This document shows positions 8,868 through 17,589 of a stretch of 64,000 nt of DNA, in pieces; the first letter of the stretch is position 1, and each line of letters begins with the position of its first letter. A program made the position numbers and the translations under genes. The notes under the pieces are model-generated. The model did no database searches. It had not been told where the DNA came from and was given only the letters and a program-made list of their open reading frames with translations. Origin of the DNA: an uncultured Candidatus Melainabacteria bacterium (GTDB lineage Bacteria; Cyanobacteriota; Vampirovibrionia; Gastranaerophilales; Gastranaerophilaceae); NCBI GenBank assembly GCA_934692485.1, contig CAKUTX010000001.1, positions 248,001 to 312,000 of the forward strand, written 5' to 3'.

Positions 8868-10349
8868 CTACTCACCTATACACACAGCCTGCACGTCGCT
8901 GTCACGGTAGCCGTCGTACCAAATCGTAAACGACGGGCTGAAGCCACGGGTTCCCACACGGCGGATATTTCCCCTCTCTTCTCCCGACCAAATGGAGAAC
9001 CCCTCATCTGTAAAGCCCATTGAAGAAGCTTTTGAGGAGTTTAAGGTTAGACCATCAAATATATTTTGTTCAGCTCCTACTTGTACTCCATATAACTCTG
9101 TTGCCAGTTTTGCCAAGTCATCTGCTGTTGGCATTTTACTTACTCCGCCACATTGCTTCACAGCACCGGCCCAATAATCAGGTAATGAGCTACCACCATG
9201 TACAGCAGGTCTCATGCATTCCTTTATACCTAACTTATCTTTTTCTGCTCGGCATTGACCCTCTGTTAATGGTGTTGGTGTAAACGCTGCAGTGAAACAT
9301 TTTCCACCAGCTTCAATTGCGCAATTACTACCTAAACCACTTGCCGGAGCTAACATTGTGACGTCTTTGCCCAATTTATTCGGTTTAGAGCTTCCGTTCC
9401 AGTCAAACACTCCTGCCAAGCAAGAAAGTGAGTTCGATTTTGAGTCAGAATAACTAAAACCTTTGTCATCTACGCTAAATTCACATTTTTTGTTATAACT
9501 CAAAATCATGCCTGTGCCATCACCTGTAACAATTCCGACGGTGTCAGCCCAATCTTCAGGCTTGTTTGAAATTTTAAGAGTTTTTGCATTCTTTGTTTTT
9601 GCGATTTCCCAAGTTTTTCCTTCATCATTAAGAGTAACTTCTTGTGTAGGCCAACATTCGGCTAAATGTTCGTTATCACAAATTTTGGCGATTTTCATGT
9701 GTTTTGACATCTCTTGGACAAAGTCCATAGTCGTGCCGTAGCCCGTCAAACCGCTCTGTACAGCCATTTTATCTGTGACTTTACTTAGTTTTTGGTTGAT
9801 GTTTTCAATACGTTTTGCCTGAATTCTGTCTTGGATGTTAGTGATTAGTGCAGGCATTGTGAGTGCTGCAACAATGCCGATTATACCAAGGGTGATTAGG
9901 ACCTCGGCGAGAGTAAATGCGGCTTTTGTTTTAAAAATATCAACTGCGCCTCGCGTTAAACGGCACCGTTCATCTCGGCCCCCTCTCCCTAGCCCTCTCC
10001 CTCGAGGGGCGAGGGAACAAGTTTCGCTCCGTCCGTACGCAAATCCGCTCTCCCTACAAAGGCGAGGGTATAGGTCTTGGCCTCTGCTCGGCTTGTCTGC
10101 GCCTCGCGATAAACGGCACCGTTCGCAATCACATCGAAAACTCAACGTTTCCGCTGATTCTTGCTCACCTCTCGCTCCGCTCGTGCCTCTGCTCGGCTTG
10201 GTGAAGGCGGCTTTGCCCCCTCTCTTTTGGTTATTTACTGCGCTCGGCTTGCTCTCCCTACGTGGGGCGAGACCGTCATCGCGCACTTGTTGCGCAATCT
10301 GTACTTCTCTTTCTTGAAACTCTTTCATCTCATTCATTCTTTTTTCCAT
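8868..10349 (-). CDS. Type IV pilin-like protein with a 144-residue repeat-derived leader
   Basis: 493 aa. Residues 141-170 are a prepilin-peptidase N-methylation motif: basic KTKA, then A144|FTLAEVL with the conserved Glu at +5, then a hydrophobic helix. The C-terminal 320 aa form a large Cys-containing pilin-like globular domain. Such minor-pilin-like proteins are assembled by type II secretion or type IV pilus machinery after PilD cleavage. The oddity is the leader: normally 5-30 residues, here 144, and mostly encoded by GC-rich repeats rich in Arg, Gly, Ser and Cys. The ATG at 10349 has a good ribosome site (AAAGAGG), and no ATG lies closer to the motif. KAAFT occurs both at 46-50 and at 142-146, as if an insertion had duplicated the original junction. 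It may be functional or a silenced allele. Confidence 0.75.
   Translation of the reverse strand: MEKRMNEMKEFQEREVQIAQQVRDDGLAPRRESKPSAVNNQKRGGKAAFTKPSRGTSGARGEQESAETLSFRCDCERCRLSRGADKPSRGQDLYPRLCRESGFAYGRSETCSLAPRGRGLGRGGRDERCRLTRGAVDIFKTKAAFTLAEVLITLGIIGIVAALTMPALITNIQDRIQAKRIENINQKLSKVTDKMAVQSGLTGYGTTMDFVQEMSKHMKIAKICDNEHLAECWPTQEVTLNDEGKTWEIAKTKNAKTLKISNKPEDWADTVGIVTGDGTGMILSYNKKCEFSVDDKGFSYSDSKSNSLSCLAGVFDWNGSSKPNKLGKDVTMLAPASGLGSNCAIEAGGKCFTAAFTPTPLTEGQCRAEKDKLGIKECMRPAVHGGSSLPDYWAGAVKQCGGVSKMPTADDLAKLATELYGVQVGAEQNIFDGLTLNSSKASSMGFTDEGFSIWSGEERGNIRRVGTRGFSPSFTIWYDGYRDSDVQAVCIGE
9935..10330. repeat. GC-rich composite repeat embedded in the pilin leader
   Basis: A block far richer in G+C than its surroundings. 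A 28-bp unit at 9944-9971 recurs at 10097-10124 with one mismatch, 153 bp (51 codons) apart. A 16-bp unit at 10080-10095 recurs exactly at 10185-10200, 105 bp (35 codons) apart. A palindrome centred on CCTCGAGG lies near 10011. All offsets are multiples of 3, so the reading frame of the pilin gene survives. This is like the in-frame palindromic elements known from Rickettsia, but I know no name for this one. Confidence 0.8.
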
Positions 10350-10490
10350 TAATTTTTACCTCTTTCTTATTTTTATAAATTACGGTCTTATTTATTATTA
10401 TTTTTGTGATGTAATACTTCTCTTTATATTATAGAGCAAATATCTAAACATGGTTCAGATTTCCTCCTCTTTTTTGGGTACTAACTGCCC

Positions 10491-10580
10491 GACGCGTTAA
10501 ATGACAACAAGCTTGTTGCGCGATTTGTTCTGACGGAGATGCAGAAACAAGTTCAGCATGACGATTGTTATTTACTGCAC
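10491..10580. repeat. Intergenic palindromic repeat related to the pilin-leader repeats
   Basis: Contains the perfect 14-bp palindrome CAACAAGCTTGTTG (10505-10518). CTTGTTGCGC-type sequence at 10512-10528 matches 10286-10302 at 15 of 17 positions, and GTTATTTACTGC at 10567-10578 matches 10230-10241 exactly. On the minus strand it translates to RHAELVSAS, a peptide I recall as the translation of a widespread bacterial intergenic repeat. The 10350-10788 gap holds this repeat, a C9 tract and no convincing gene. Confidence 0.65.
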
Positions 10581-10636
10581 GATTACATGCATAATCTGTC
10601 CAAAATTCACTACTGACGAGAGTTGAGCTTAGAGTA

Positions 10637-10645
10637 CCCCCCCCC
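10637..10645. repeat. C9/G9 homopolymer tract at the start of a short ORF
   Basis: Nine C on the + strand. On the minus strand it lies 24 nt after an ATG (10669-10667) that has AAAGGA 9 nt upstream. With 9 G the frame stops after 19 codons; with 8 G it would continue for roughly 75 codons into the repeat below. This is a slippage-prone configuration. Confidence 0.55.
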
Positions 10646-10788
10646 GTTACAATTCTTAACATTTGTCATAGCTCGTTATCCTTTCACGCTTCTGCTTTTC
10701 TTACTATAATTCCCATTATACAATATTGAGCGACATTTTTCAAGTATCGCTCAATATTTTATTATTTCATCAATTGTAAATTCAAAAA

Positions 10789-11661
10789 TTATTTCTTTTC
10801 AAAAATCATTACGTATTCGTGTTTGAAAATAAAAAATCCACCAGCTAAAGCTCTATATCTCCACAAGTTTGCGGTTTTTCCTTTGGCTCTTTCGTTACCC
10901 TGAATATCTTTCACGATAATCCCTTTTAACTTGAAGCCAAGTGCCATCATTCTTGCCATACACTCAAATCCCAAAGGTTGAACTTCTGAATTTTTGTAGC
11001 TGTCACCGATTATTAATGCGGCAAAACGACCTTTTTCAAGCATATCGTAACCATTCTTTGCAACTTTTGCAAACAAATCATAAAAATCTTCTGTTGATGC
11101 ACAGTTAGACAAATCCTCTTTCTTATCGGAAAATTTGATAATGTCATCATATGGTGGGTGAAGAATTAAGAACTGAGCTTTTTCTTCTCGCATAATATCA
11201 AGACTTGCTTGAACCTTATCTCGCATTTCTTCTGAAGCTGAATCTGCACAAATTATACGGACATCAGTTACAAGCTGTTTTGGAGTAAATTTTTGTGAAA
11301 CACTTTCTGCAAGTTCATCCTTAAGCTCTACACCAATACAACGTCTACCCATATTGATTGCTTCAATCCCTGATGTTCCAGAGCCAAAAAACAAATCCAA
11401 AACAACATCATTTTTCTTAGTAAATCTTTCATAAAGCTGTTGAGCAATTTGAGGAATATAATTTCCGTGGTATTCGTTTGAATGACCACCTTCCCTTAAT
11501 CTTGTAGGAAATTCCCACAAAGTATCGGTTTTTACATGGTCATAAGCTTTCCAGTTATTCAAATCTATATCACTATATCTCGTTGTTTTGACCGGTTTTA
11601 CAACCTGCAAATCAGCTTTTTTAGACGGTTTTAATTTTGTATTAGTTTTAATTCTTGCCAA
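10789..11661 (-). CDS. Orphan DNA (adenine-N6 or cytosine-N4) methyltransferase
   Basis: 290 aa. It has the AdoMet-binding motif I LDLFFGSGTSG (88-98) and the catalytic motif IV as HPPY (168-171, within the accepted [DNSH]PP[YFW] set). Motif I precedes motif IV, which is not the order of the common beta class, and the N-terminal ~50 residues are basic. It would methylate an exocyclic amino group in a specific DNA sequence. No restriction endonuclease or specificity subunit lies beside it, so it is an orphan in this window. It is divergent from mutL, a mismatch-repair gene, but there is no evidence that it marks strands for repair. Target sequence unknown. Confidence 0.85.
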   Translation of the reverse strand: MARIKTNTKLKPSKKADLQVVKPVKTTRYSDIDLNNWKAYDHVKTDTLWEFPTRLREGGHSNEYHGNYIPQIAQQLYERFTKKNDVVLDLFFGSGTSGIEAINMGRRCIGVELKDELAESVSQKFTPKQLVTDVRIICADSASEEMRDKVQASLDIMREEKAQFLILHPPYDDIIKFSDKKEDLSNCASTEDFYDLFAKVAKNGYDMLEKGRFAALIIGDSYKNSEVQPLGFECMARMMALGFKLKGIIVKDIQGNERAKGKTANLWRYRALAGGFFIFKHEYVMIFEKK

Positions 11662-11824
11662 GTCTTAAATCTCCCTATTTATCATATTTTCAGCAAACTT
11701 GCTGTTTAGTGCTTAATACATTAGAGCATTTATATAATATAGAAATGTTTCAAATTTGTAATCAAACATTTAGATGAATTTGTGTTTGGTGTAGATTGAT
11801 AAAGAGATTGAGGGATTTGTTATT

Positions 11825-13609
11825 ATGGCAAGGATAAAACAGTTATCAAAACACTTAATAAACCAAATTGCAGCCGGAGAAGTAATTGAACGTCCTGCAT
11901 CTGTAGTCAAAGAACTCGTCGAAAACTCTGTTGACGCAGGTTCCACAAAAATTAGCGTAGAAATTAACAATGATTGTCGCGATATTAGAGTTGCAGATAA
12001 CGGTTGCGGAATTCATCCTGATGATATTATGCTTGCATTTTCAAAACACGCAACAAGTAAAATTGCGACTGACAACGATTTGTTTGACATCCATACTCTC
12101 GGGTTTAGGGGAGAAGCTTTGTCAAGTATAATTTCTATTTCTCGACTGACTTGCACAACAAGAACCGCAGATTTTGACACCGGTACGAAAGTTAAATGCG
12201 AAAACTCAGAAGTTAAACAAGTCCAAACAGGCTGTGCCATCGGAACAATTATGGATATTAAAGATTTGTTTTACAACCTTCCGGCACGTTTAAAATTTTT
12301 GAAAAGCTCAAATACGGAGTTTTCTTATATTCAAGAGCTTGTACAATCAATTGCACTTGCTCATCCGGAGTGTTCTTTTGAATTAAAAAAGAATGGAAAA
12401 ACAGCCCTCAAAACATCCGGTCAGAACAATCTTTTACAAACCGTGAAAGAGGTTTATTCTGCTGATATAATCCCAAATCTCAAAGAAGTTTTTAAAACCG
12501 ATAAACTTGCCGGTATGAAGATTAGCGGATACGTAAGCACACCTAATTACACTCGCTCCAGCAAAAAAGGCTACCACATATACATCAATGGCAGAACGGT
12601 AAAATGTCCTGTTTTTCAAAAATCAATTGATACAGCCTACAAAAGTTTAATAGCAAATGGCAAATATCCTTTTGTTATCCTTAATCTCGAAATTCCGCCG
12701 TCAGACGTAGATGTGAATGTTCATCCGACAAAAAAGGAAGTTCGATACAAAAATACAAACCAAGTTTTCAACTTTATTTTTACGTCAATTCAAGCCGGAC
12801 TTTCAAATTACGTTGAACGACAAACAGAACGACAAGCAGAGTTTCAAAGATTTGTTCCTCAAACCCCAAACAACGTTGTAAATTTTGCGCAACCAAAAAT
12901 TGAACCTTCTGGCGAAATATTTTTTGACAAAAAAGAGGATACAATATACGTTTCCGACAAGCTTATGCAAGAGGAAGAAGCAAAATTTTCAAACCTGAAA
13001 GAAGAACAAACTGAGCAAAGACAGTTTTTTGTTCCGATAGAAAAAGAGCCTGATTTGGAAGAAAATATTATCGGACAATACAAAAACACTTATATTTTAG
13101 TCGAAAAAGAAGATGGGCTTGAAATTATAGACCAACATATTGCAGAAGAAAGATATATTTACGAAAAACTTATGTCTGAAAAAAATGTTGTTTCTCAAAT
13201 GTTATTCGTATCTGATGTTGTCCCAGTTTCCAGTACTGAAGCGGAACTCATAAAAGAAAACTTAGACAAATTTGAAAAATTCGGATATGGAATAGAATTT
13301 TTAAAAGAAAACGAACTGATTTTTAGAAAAGTTCCGCAAATGATTGCAAAAGTAAATCCAAAAGAAATTCTCGCAGATATTTTGGAAAATATTGACGGAA
13401 ATATTGACAGACTGGAAGAACATATCTTAATCACAACAGCTTGCAAAGCCTCTGTAAAAGCAGGTCAAAAACTTTCAACTTGGCAAATGCAAGAAATTAT
13501 TAAAAAATGGCGAACAACAAAAATGCCGTACACATGCCCACACGGCCGCCCTGTCGTAAAATTCTTTCCACACAAAGAAATTGCAAGTTTTTTCCAAAGA
13601 AATGCATAA
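11825..13609 (+). CDS. mutL: DNA mismatch repair protein MutL (endonuclease type)
   Basis: 594 aa. N-terminal GHKL ATPase: NQIAAGEVIERPASVVKELVE, then DNGCGI and GFRGEALSSI. A charged, variable linker follows (~340-420). The C-terminal dimerisation/nicking domain has DQHIAEERYIYE (from ~436, variant of DQHAx2Ex4E), ACKAS and CPHGRPVV (~570), the metal-binding endonuclease set seen in species without MutH. MutL couples MutS mismatch recognition to strand nicking and excision. The start ATG has GAGGGA 9 nt upstream. It is convergent with the Nif3-like gene, with only 25 nt between stops and no evident terminator hairpin. Confidence 0.97.
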   Translation: MARIKQLSKHLINQIAAGEVIERPASVVKELVENSVDAGSTKISVEINNDCRDIRVADNGCGIHPDDIMLAFSKHATSKIATDNDLFDIHTLGFRGEALSSIISISRLTCTTRTADFDTGTKVKCENSEVKQVQTGCAIGTIMDIKDLFYNLPARLKFLKSSNTEFSYIQELVQSIALAHPECSFELKKNGKTALKTSGQNNLLQTVKEVYSADIIPNLKEVFKTDKLAGMKISGYVSTPNYTRSSKKGYHIYINGRTVKCPVFQKSIDTAYKSLIANGKYPFVILNLEIPPSDVDVNVHPTKKEVRYKNTNQVFNFIFTSIQAGLSNYVERQTERQAEFQRFVPQTPNNVVNFAQPKIEPSGEIFFDKKEDTIYVSDKLMQEEEAKFSNLKEEQTEQRQFFVPIEKEPDLEENIIGQYKNTYILVEKEDGLEIIDQHIAEERYIYEKLMSEKNVVSQMLFVSDVVPVSSTEAELIKENLDKFEKFGYGIEFLKENELIFRKVPQMIAKVNPKEILADILENIDGNIDRLEEHILITTACKASVKAGQKLSTWQMQEIIKKWRTTKMPYTCPHGRPVVKFFPHKEIASFFQRNA

Positions 13610-13634
13610 TAATTAATAAAAAAAATATTATTTA

Positions 13635-14351
13635 CTATTCGCAAATAAATGGAGATTTTTCCTGTGCATAAACGATTTCAACGCTGTTTCCGATAATACG
13701 CTCAAACACAGGTAACGAAATAACTTCACTCTCAAAATGTCCAATATCAAAAACGACAATCGGACTGTCCAATGCCGTATGAAATTTTAAATCTCCTGTA
13801 ACAAGAGCATCCGCGCCGTTTTCATAAGCTTCTTGAATAAATTCAGTTCCACTTCCTGCACAAAAAGCTATTTTTTGTAATTTTTTAACATTTTTATTAT
13901 TCACAAATCTCAGATGCGGAGAAATCAATTTGAGCTTTTTCACAAAGTCTTGAATTGAGGTTTCGTAGTTTATATAACGCGTAAACTCGGCACCTGAGCC
14001 AGAAACAACAAATTGGTTTAATCCCAATGTACTAATTAGAGTATCTGTTGTGCCACCACTTGCTCTGTCAAAATTTGTGTGAGCGCAGTAAATATCTATG
14101 GACGGAGATAAAGACTTTGAAACAATCTCAGAAGGACAATTTATTTTAAACAGCGGATGATGAGAAATAATCATGTCACAGTTTTGCTCTTTTGCTTGTC
14201 GCACAATATCATCTGTCACCGTCAAACATAGCATTACTTTTTCAATATCTTGTTTCCCAGTTTCTACAAGCCACCCTGAACAATCCCATTTTTCAGCAAA
14301 TTCAAGTGGCGCAAAGTGTTCTATTAGATTTGTTATTTCATATTTATTCAT
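13635..14351 (-). CDS. Nif3-like (DUF34) dinuclear metal-centre protein
   Basis: 238 aa. The family signature is present: EKWDCSGWLVE near the N-terminus (normally WDNxGL), the metal-binding ISHHPLF, CAHTNFD, and a C-terminal GHFESE. Nif3/YbgI proteins form toroidal hexamers with a two-metal site; annotation as GTP cyclohydrolase I type 2 is traditional and weakly supported, and the cellular role is unsettled. Its start lies 3 nt after the coaBC stop, so it ends a gmk-coaBC-nif3 operon. At 238 aa it is the short form without the PII-like insert. Confidence 0.88.
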   Translation of the reverse strand: MNKYEITNLIEHFAPLEFAEKWDCSGWLVETGKQDIEKVMLCLTVTDDIVRQAKEQNCDMIISHHPLFKINCPSEIVSKSLSPSIDIYCAHTNFDRASGGTTDTLISTLGLNQFVVSGSGAEFTRYINYETSIQDFVKKLKLISPHLRFVNNKNVKKLQKIAFCAGSGTEFIQEAYENGADALVTGDLKFHTALDSPIVVFDIGHFESEVISLPVFERIIGNSVEIVYAQEKSPFICE

Positions 14352-14354
14352 TAT

Positions 14355-15518
14355 CTACAAATTTATATAATTTAATATCTCTTTAGCAATAGTTCTTTTG
14401 TCAGATTTTTCGAGCTTTTTCATTCCGCCGTTTTTATCCAAAATAGTAACTTCATTATAATCACTTGAAAAGCCTATATCTTTTCTTGAAATATCATTTG
14501 CGATTAAGTAATCACAAGCCTTTTTAGCAATTTTTTCTTTTGCATTTTCTAACAAGTTTTCTGATTCAGCGCAAAAACCAACCACAATCTGAGAAGTTTT
14601 TTTGGCAGAAATCTCTTTTAAAATATCAGGATTTTTAACCAATGTCAGCGAAATTTCATCCTCATCCGTTTTTTTCATTTTTTGAGAAGCAATTTCTTTT
14701 ACTCTGTAATCCGCAACTGCAGCAGCCATAATTACGCAATCGACATTTTCAAATTTTGCCTCAACTGCTTTTTTCATATCTAAAGCCGATTTTATTTTTA
14801 TAACATCATACTTTCTTTTTACATCACACGTAGTAATCAAAGTTACTTCTGCACCCAAATTACTTGCGACATCAGCGAGCGCCAAACCCATTTTGCCAGA
14901 TGAATAGTTTGAAATATATCGAACTGGATCGATTTCTTCGATAGTTCCACCAGATGTTATAACAATTTTTTTACCGTTAAGTTTTTTGCAACTAAGGATT
15001 TCTACGGTTTTATTAAAAATTTTATCTAATGAGCAAAGTCTGCCTTTACCCTCATAACCACAAGCTAAATAGCCGCTTTCGGGCTCAAGAACTTCTACAT
15101 TCAACTTATTCAAATTTTCTTGAATAATCGGATTTTCCCACATATTACAATTCATTGCAGGGGCTATAATAATCGGTTTTGAAAACGCGCAAGCAATAGA
15201 TGTCAATAAATTATCACATACACCATTCGCTATTTTTGAAATCGTATTTGCTGTAGCTGGTGCAATCACCATAATATCAGCTCTATCCGCGTAAGAAATA
15301 TGCTCAGGTTTAAACTCTTTGTCCTCAAACTCCTCAACAGCAACAGGATTTTTACTAAGATTTTCCAAAGTTAACTTAGTAACAAAATTCAGTGCATTTG
15401 GAGTACAAACAACCAAAACATTAGCATTTGCTCGCTTATACATACGGATAAGTTCACAAATCTTGTATGCCGCAATTCCTCCTGTAATCCCGACAAGAAC
15501 AGTTCTTCCGCTAAGCAT
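14355..15518 (-). CDS. coaBC: Phosphopantothenoylcysteine decarboxylase / phosphopantothenate-cysteine ligase
   Basis: 387 aa from MLSGRTVLVGITGG; this ATG overlaps the gmk stop by 8 nt and has GGAG upstream, so the longer upstream start is less likely. The N-terminal flavoprotein half (CoaC) has ITGGIAAYK, the PEHISYAD histidine, APATANTISK, the substrate clamp APAMNCNMWENP and LACG. The C-terminal half (CoaB) has ITSGGTIEEIDPVR, NYSSGKMG and AAAVADYR. The enzyme makes 4'-phosphopantetheine from 4'-phosphopantothenate, CTP and cysteine. panB and panC in this window supply pantothenate to the same route. Confidence 0.97.
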   Translation of the reverse strand: MLSGRTVLVGITGGIAAYKICELIRMYKRANANVLVVCTPNALNFVTKLTLENLSKNPVAVEEFEDKEFKPEHISYADRADIMVIAPATANTISKIANGVCDNLLTSIACAFSKPIIIAPAMNCNMWENPIIQENLNKLNVEVLEPESGYLACGYEGKGRLCSLDKIFNKTVEILSCKKLNGKKIVITSGGTIEEIDPVRYISNYSSGKMGLALADVASNLGAEVTLITTCDVKRKYDVIKIKSALDMKKAVEAKFENVDCVIMAAAVADYRVKEIASQKMKKTDEDEISLTLVKNPDILKEISAKKTSQIVVGFCAESENLLENAKEKIAKKACDYLIANDISRKDIGFSSDYNEVTILDKNGGMKKLEKSDKRTIAKEILNYINL

Positions 15519-16074
15519 TTTTATACTCTCCATCAACAATTTTTTCAAGCTCTGAAATTGCACGCTGCAAATCATCATTTACAATTTTATAATCAAAGTT
15601 TTCTGCCCTATCGAGCTCTTGTTTGACTTCATTCATACGCTTTTGAATTGTTGCTTCGTCCTCTGTATGTCGCCCACGCAAACGATTTTCAAGAGCTTCC
15701 AACGATGGAGGGCAAATAAAAATTAAAACAGCTTCTGGCATTTGTTTTTTTACTTGCAAAGCTCCTTTAGTATCTATTTCCAAAATAACATTTTTGCCTT
15801 CTCCTAAGCATTGCTCTATAAATTTTTTCTTTGTTCCGTATCTATTACCAGCAAATTCCGCCCATTCAAGAAATTTTTCATTTTCAATACATTTTTGAAA
15901 TTCTTCTTTTGATAAGAAAAAATAATTAACTCCATCAACTTCGCCTTCTCTTGGAGCTCTGGTTGTACAAGAAATAGAAAGCATAAATTTAGGATTTTTT
16001 TCTAAAAAACCTTTCAACACAGTGCCTTTGCCAACACCTGATGAACCTGATATTACAAACAATTTTTTATTCAT
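15511..16074 (-). CDS. gmk: Guanylate kinase
   Basis: 187 aa from MNKKLFVISGSSG. It phosphorylates GMP/dGMP to GDP/dGDP. Motifs: the P-loop GSSGVGKG (10-17), the GMP-binding SCTTRAPREGEVDGVNYFF, and the lid-region RLRGRHTEDEATIQKRM. Full length for the bacterial enzyme. The start was chosen because family members begin within a few residues of the P-loop strand and because a -10 box sits just upstream. It is the first gene of gmk-coaBC-nif3. Confidence 0.95.
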   Translation of the reverse strand: MNKKLFVISGSSGVGKGTVLKGFLEKNPKFMLSISCTTRAPREGEVDGVNYFFLSKEEFQKCIENEKFLEWAEFAGNRYGTKKKFIEQCLGEGKNVILEIDTKGALQVKKQMPEAVLIFICPPSLEALENRLRGRHTEDEATIQKRMNEVKQELDRAENFDYKIVNDDLQRAISELEKIVDGEYKNA

Positions 16075-16080
16075 AGAAAT

Positions 16081-16110
16081 ATTATACAATGAACAAAAAT
16101 TTCTGAACAA
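16081..16110 (-). promoter_or_regulatory. gmk promoter, apparently leaderless
   Basis: On the minus strand TTGTTC, an 18-nt spacer, then TATAAT (16086-16081). Six nt separate the -10 box from the ATG at 16074, placing transcription start at or beside the start codon; no ribosome site is visible. Confidence 0.55.
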
Positions 16111-16147
16111 AAAAAGAACGGCTTTTAATATAAAATCAAAAACCGTT
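16109..16147 (-). terminator. Terminator of the organophosphate antiporter gene
   Basis: On the minus strand AACGG ... CCGTT followed by TCTTTTTTTG. The short GC stem is extended imperfectly by A/T pairs. Confidence 0.6.
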
Positions 16148-16172
16148 TCTTTCTAAATATTATTTATAGCAA

Positions 16173-17585
16173 CTATGCTTTTTTGGCATCTTTTTTGTAT
16201 TCATCAACTGCAAGAATTGAACAGATGATTAAACAAATTATACCTGATGCTAACCAGAAATAAATCGCGCCGTCCCAGTTTTGATTACCGTTAGAGCCCA
16301 ATTTATCAACCAAGAAGCCTGTACCTGTTGCTGATAAAAATGCACCAATATAGCCAAAAGTTCCAGTAAATCCTGATGCAGCAGAAGCAACTTTCTTTGA
16401 GCTGCTTTCAACCGCACAAAGTCCACCAATCATCATTTGCGGGCCATAAGTAAATGCCCCTAACAAACCGATAATTATGTAGTTTAAATTTGCAATCGTA
16501 TTAAATTTCAATGCAAGAATAGCAAAAATTACACCTACTAAATAAATTAAATTAACAGGAGCTCTTTTACCTTTAAACAATTTATCAGAAATCAAGCCTG
16601 CACAAATTGTTCCGCAAATTCCAACAAGAGGTAAAGAAGCAATCATATTTGTAGCATCTTGAAGTTCAATATTCTTCGCGTTTTTCAAGTACATAATCAT
16701 CCAGTCCTCAGCGCCAAATCTGATTATGTAAACAAATACGTAAGCAATTGCAAGCAACCAAATAGTTTTGTTGCACAATACGTATTTTTTGAAAATTTGA
16801 ACATATGACATTTCATCTTCTTCTTTTTGAGAAGCTTCTGATTTTTCTTTAACAGGTTCTTCTCTATAAACTTCAACATCTGGCAAACCTAATGATTGTG
16901 GTCTATCTCTAAGTCTTTCAAACAACCACAAAGCCGTAATAACAGCTAATGTTCCGGGAACTAAAAACGCTGCTCTCCAGCCAAAATGAGCTGCAATATG
17001 ACCGGCCAAAATAAAACTTAAGAAAGTACCTGTTTGGTGAGAACAAGACCACAATGACCATTTTGTACCACGTTCTGAGTTTGAATACCAATAAGTCAAA
17101 CTTTTAGCAACAGCCGGAAATCCAGCAGATTGGAACCAACCGCTAACACCCCATAAAAATGCTAAAACCCACAATAAAACCATTGCAGTCATTTTCGCAT
17201 CTAATCCTAGCAAATTAACGAAATTTGGAGCAAGAGCAAACAAAATATTTGCAAGAGCCGTCATTAACAATGCTGTAGGGAAAAATTTTCTAACGTCTGA
17301 CCCATCAGCCAAAACTCCGTTTACAAATTTTCCGATACCATATGTCAAATATAACGAACTACCCAACAAACCCAATTCCGTAGCCGAATAGCCAAATTCG
17401 TCCATAATTCCCGGAAGTGCTACCGCGATATTTTTCTTACACAAATAAAAAATTGTGTAGCCGATAAAACACGCATAAAATATTCTCAATCTCCAATGAG
17501 AATACATACTTTTAACTTTTTCCGGGTCCTGAATAGCCTCTTTTACAGGAGGCTCTTTAAAAAAATTAGCAAAATTTTTCAACAT
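16173..17585 (-). CDS. MFS organophosphate:phosphate antiporter (GlpT/UhpT-like)
   Basis: 470 aa with 12 predicted membrane helices and a charged central loop (residues ~235-260, with consecutive Glu/Lys). The OPA-family hallmarks are clear: GYTIFYLCKKNIAVALPGI in TM1 and YGIGKFVNGVLADGSDVR between TM2 and TM3. OPA members exchange glycerol-3-phosphate, hexose-6-phosphate or phosphoglycerate for inorganic phosphate across the inner membrane; UhpC-like members act as sensors. No two-component partner is adjacent, so transporter is likelier than sensor. The substrate cannot be assigned. It begins 4 nt after the exonuclease gene stop, so the pair is co-transcribed. Confidence 0.88.
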   Translation of the reverse strand: MLKNFANFFKEPPVKEAIQDPEKVKSMYSHWRLRIFYACFIGYTIFYLCKKNIAVALPGIMDEFGYSATELGLLGSSLYLTYGIGKFVNGVLADGSDVRKFFPTALLMTALANILFALAPNFVNLLGLDAKMTAMVLLWVLAFLWGVSGWFQSAGFPAVAKSLTYWYSNSERGTKWSLWSCSHQTGTFLSFILAGHIAAHFGWRAAFLVPGTLAVITALWLFERLRDRPQSLGLPDVEVYREEPVKEKSEASQKEEDEMSYVQIFKKYVLCNKTIWLLAIAYVFVYIIRFGAEDWMIMYLKNAKNIELQDATNMIASLPLVGICGTICAGLISDKLFKGKRAPVNLIYLVGVIFAILALKFNTIANLNYIIIGLLGAFTYGPQMMIGGLCAVESSSKKVASAASGFTGTFGYIGAFLSATGTGFLVDKLGSNGNQNWDGAIYFWLASGIICLIICSILAVDEYKKDAKKA

Positions 17586-17589
17586 ATTC

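Noticed and set aside
9835..10317. 160-aa + strand frame over the pilin leader
   Set aside because: It owes its length to the stop-poor GC-rich repeat; the pilin frame on the other strand has a ribosome site and a recognisable domain.
10444..10662. 72-aa ORF on the minus strand
   Set aside because: Most of it is a translation of an intergenic palindromic repeat, and its ATG lacks a well-spaced ribosome site; reported as repeat and G-tract instead.
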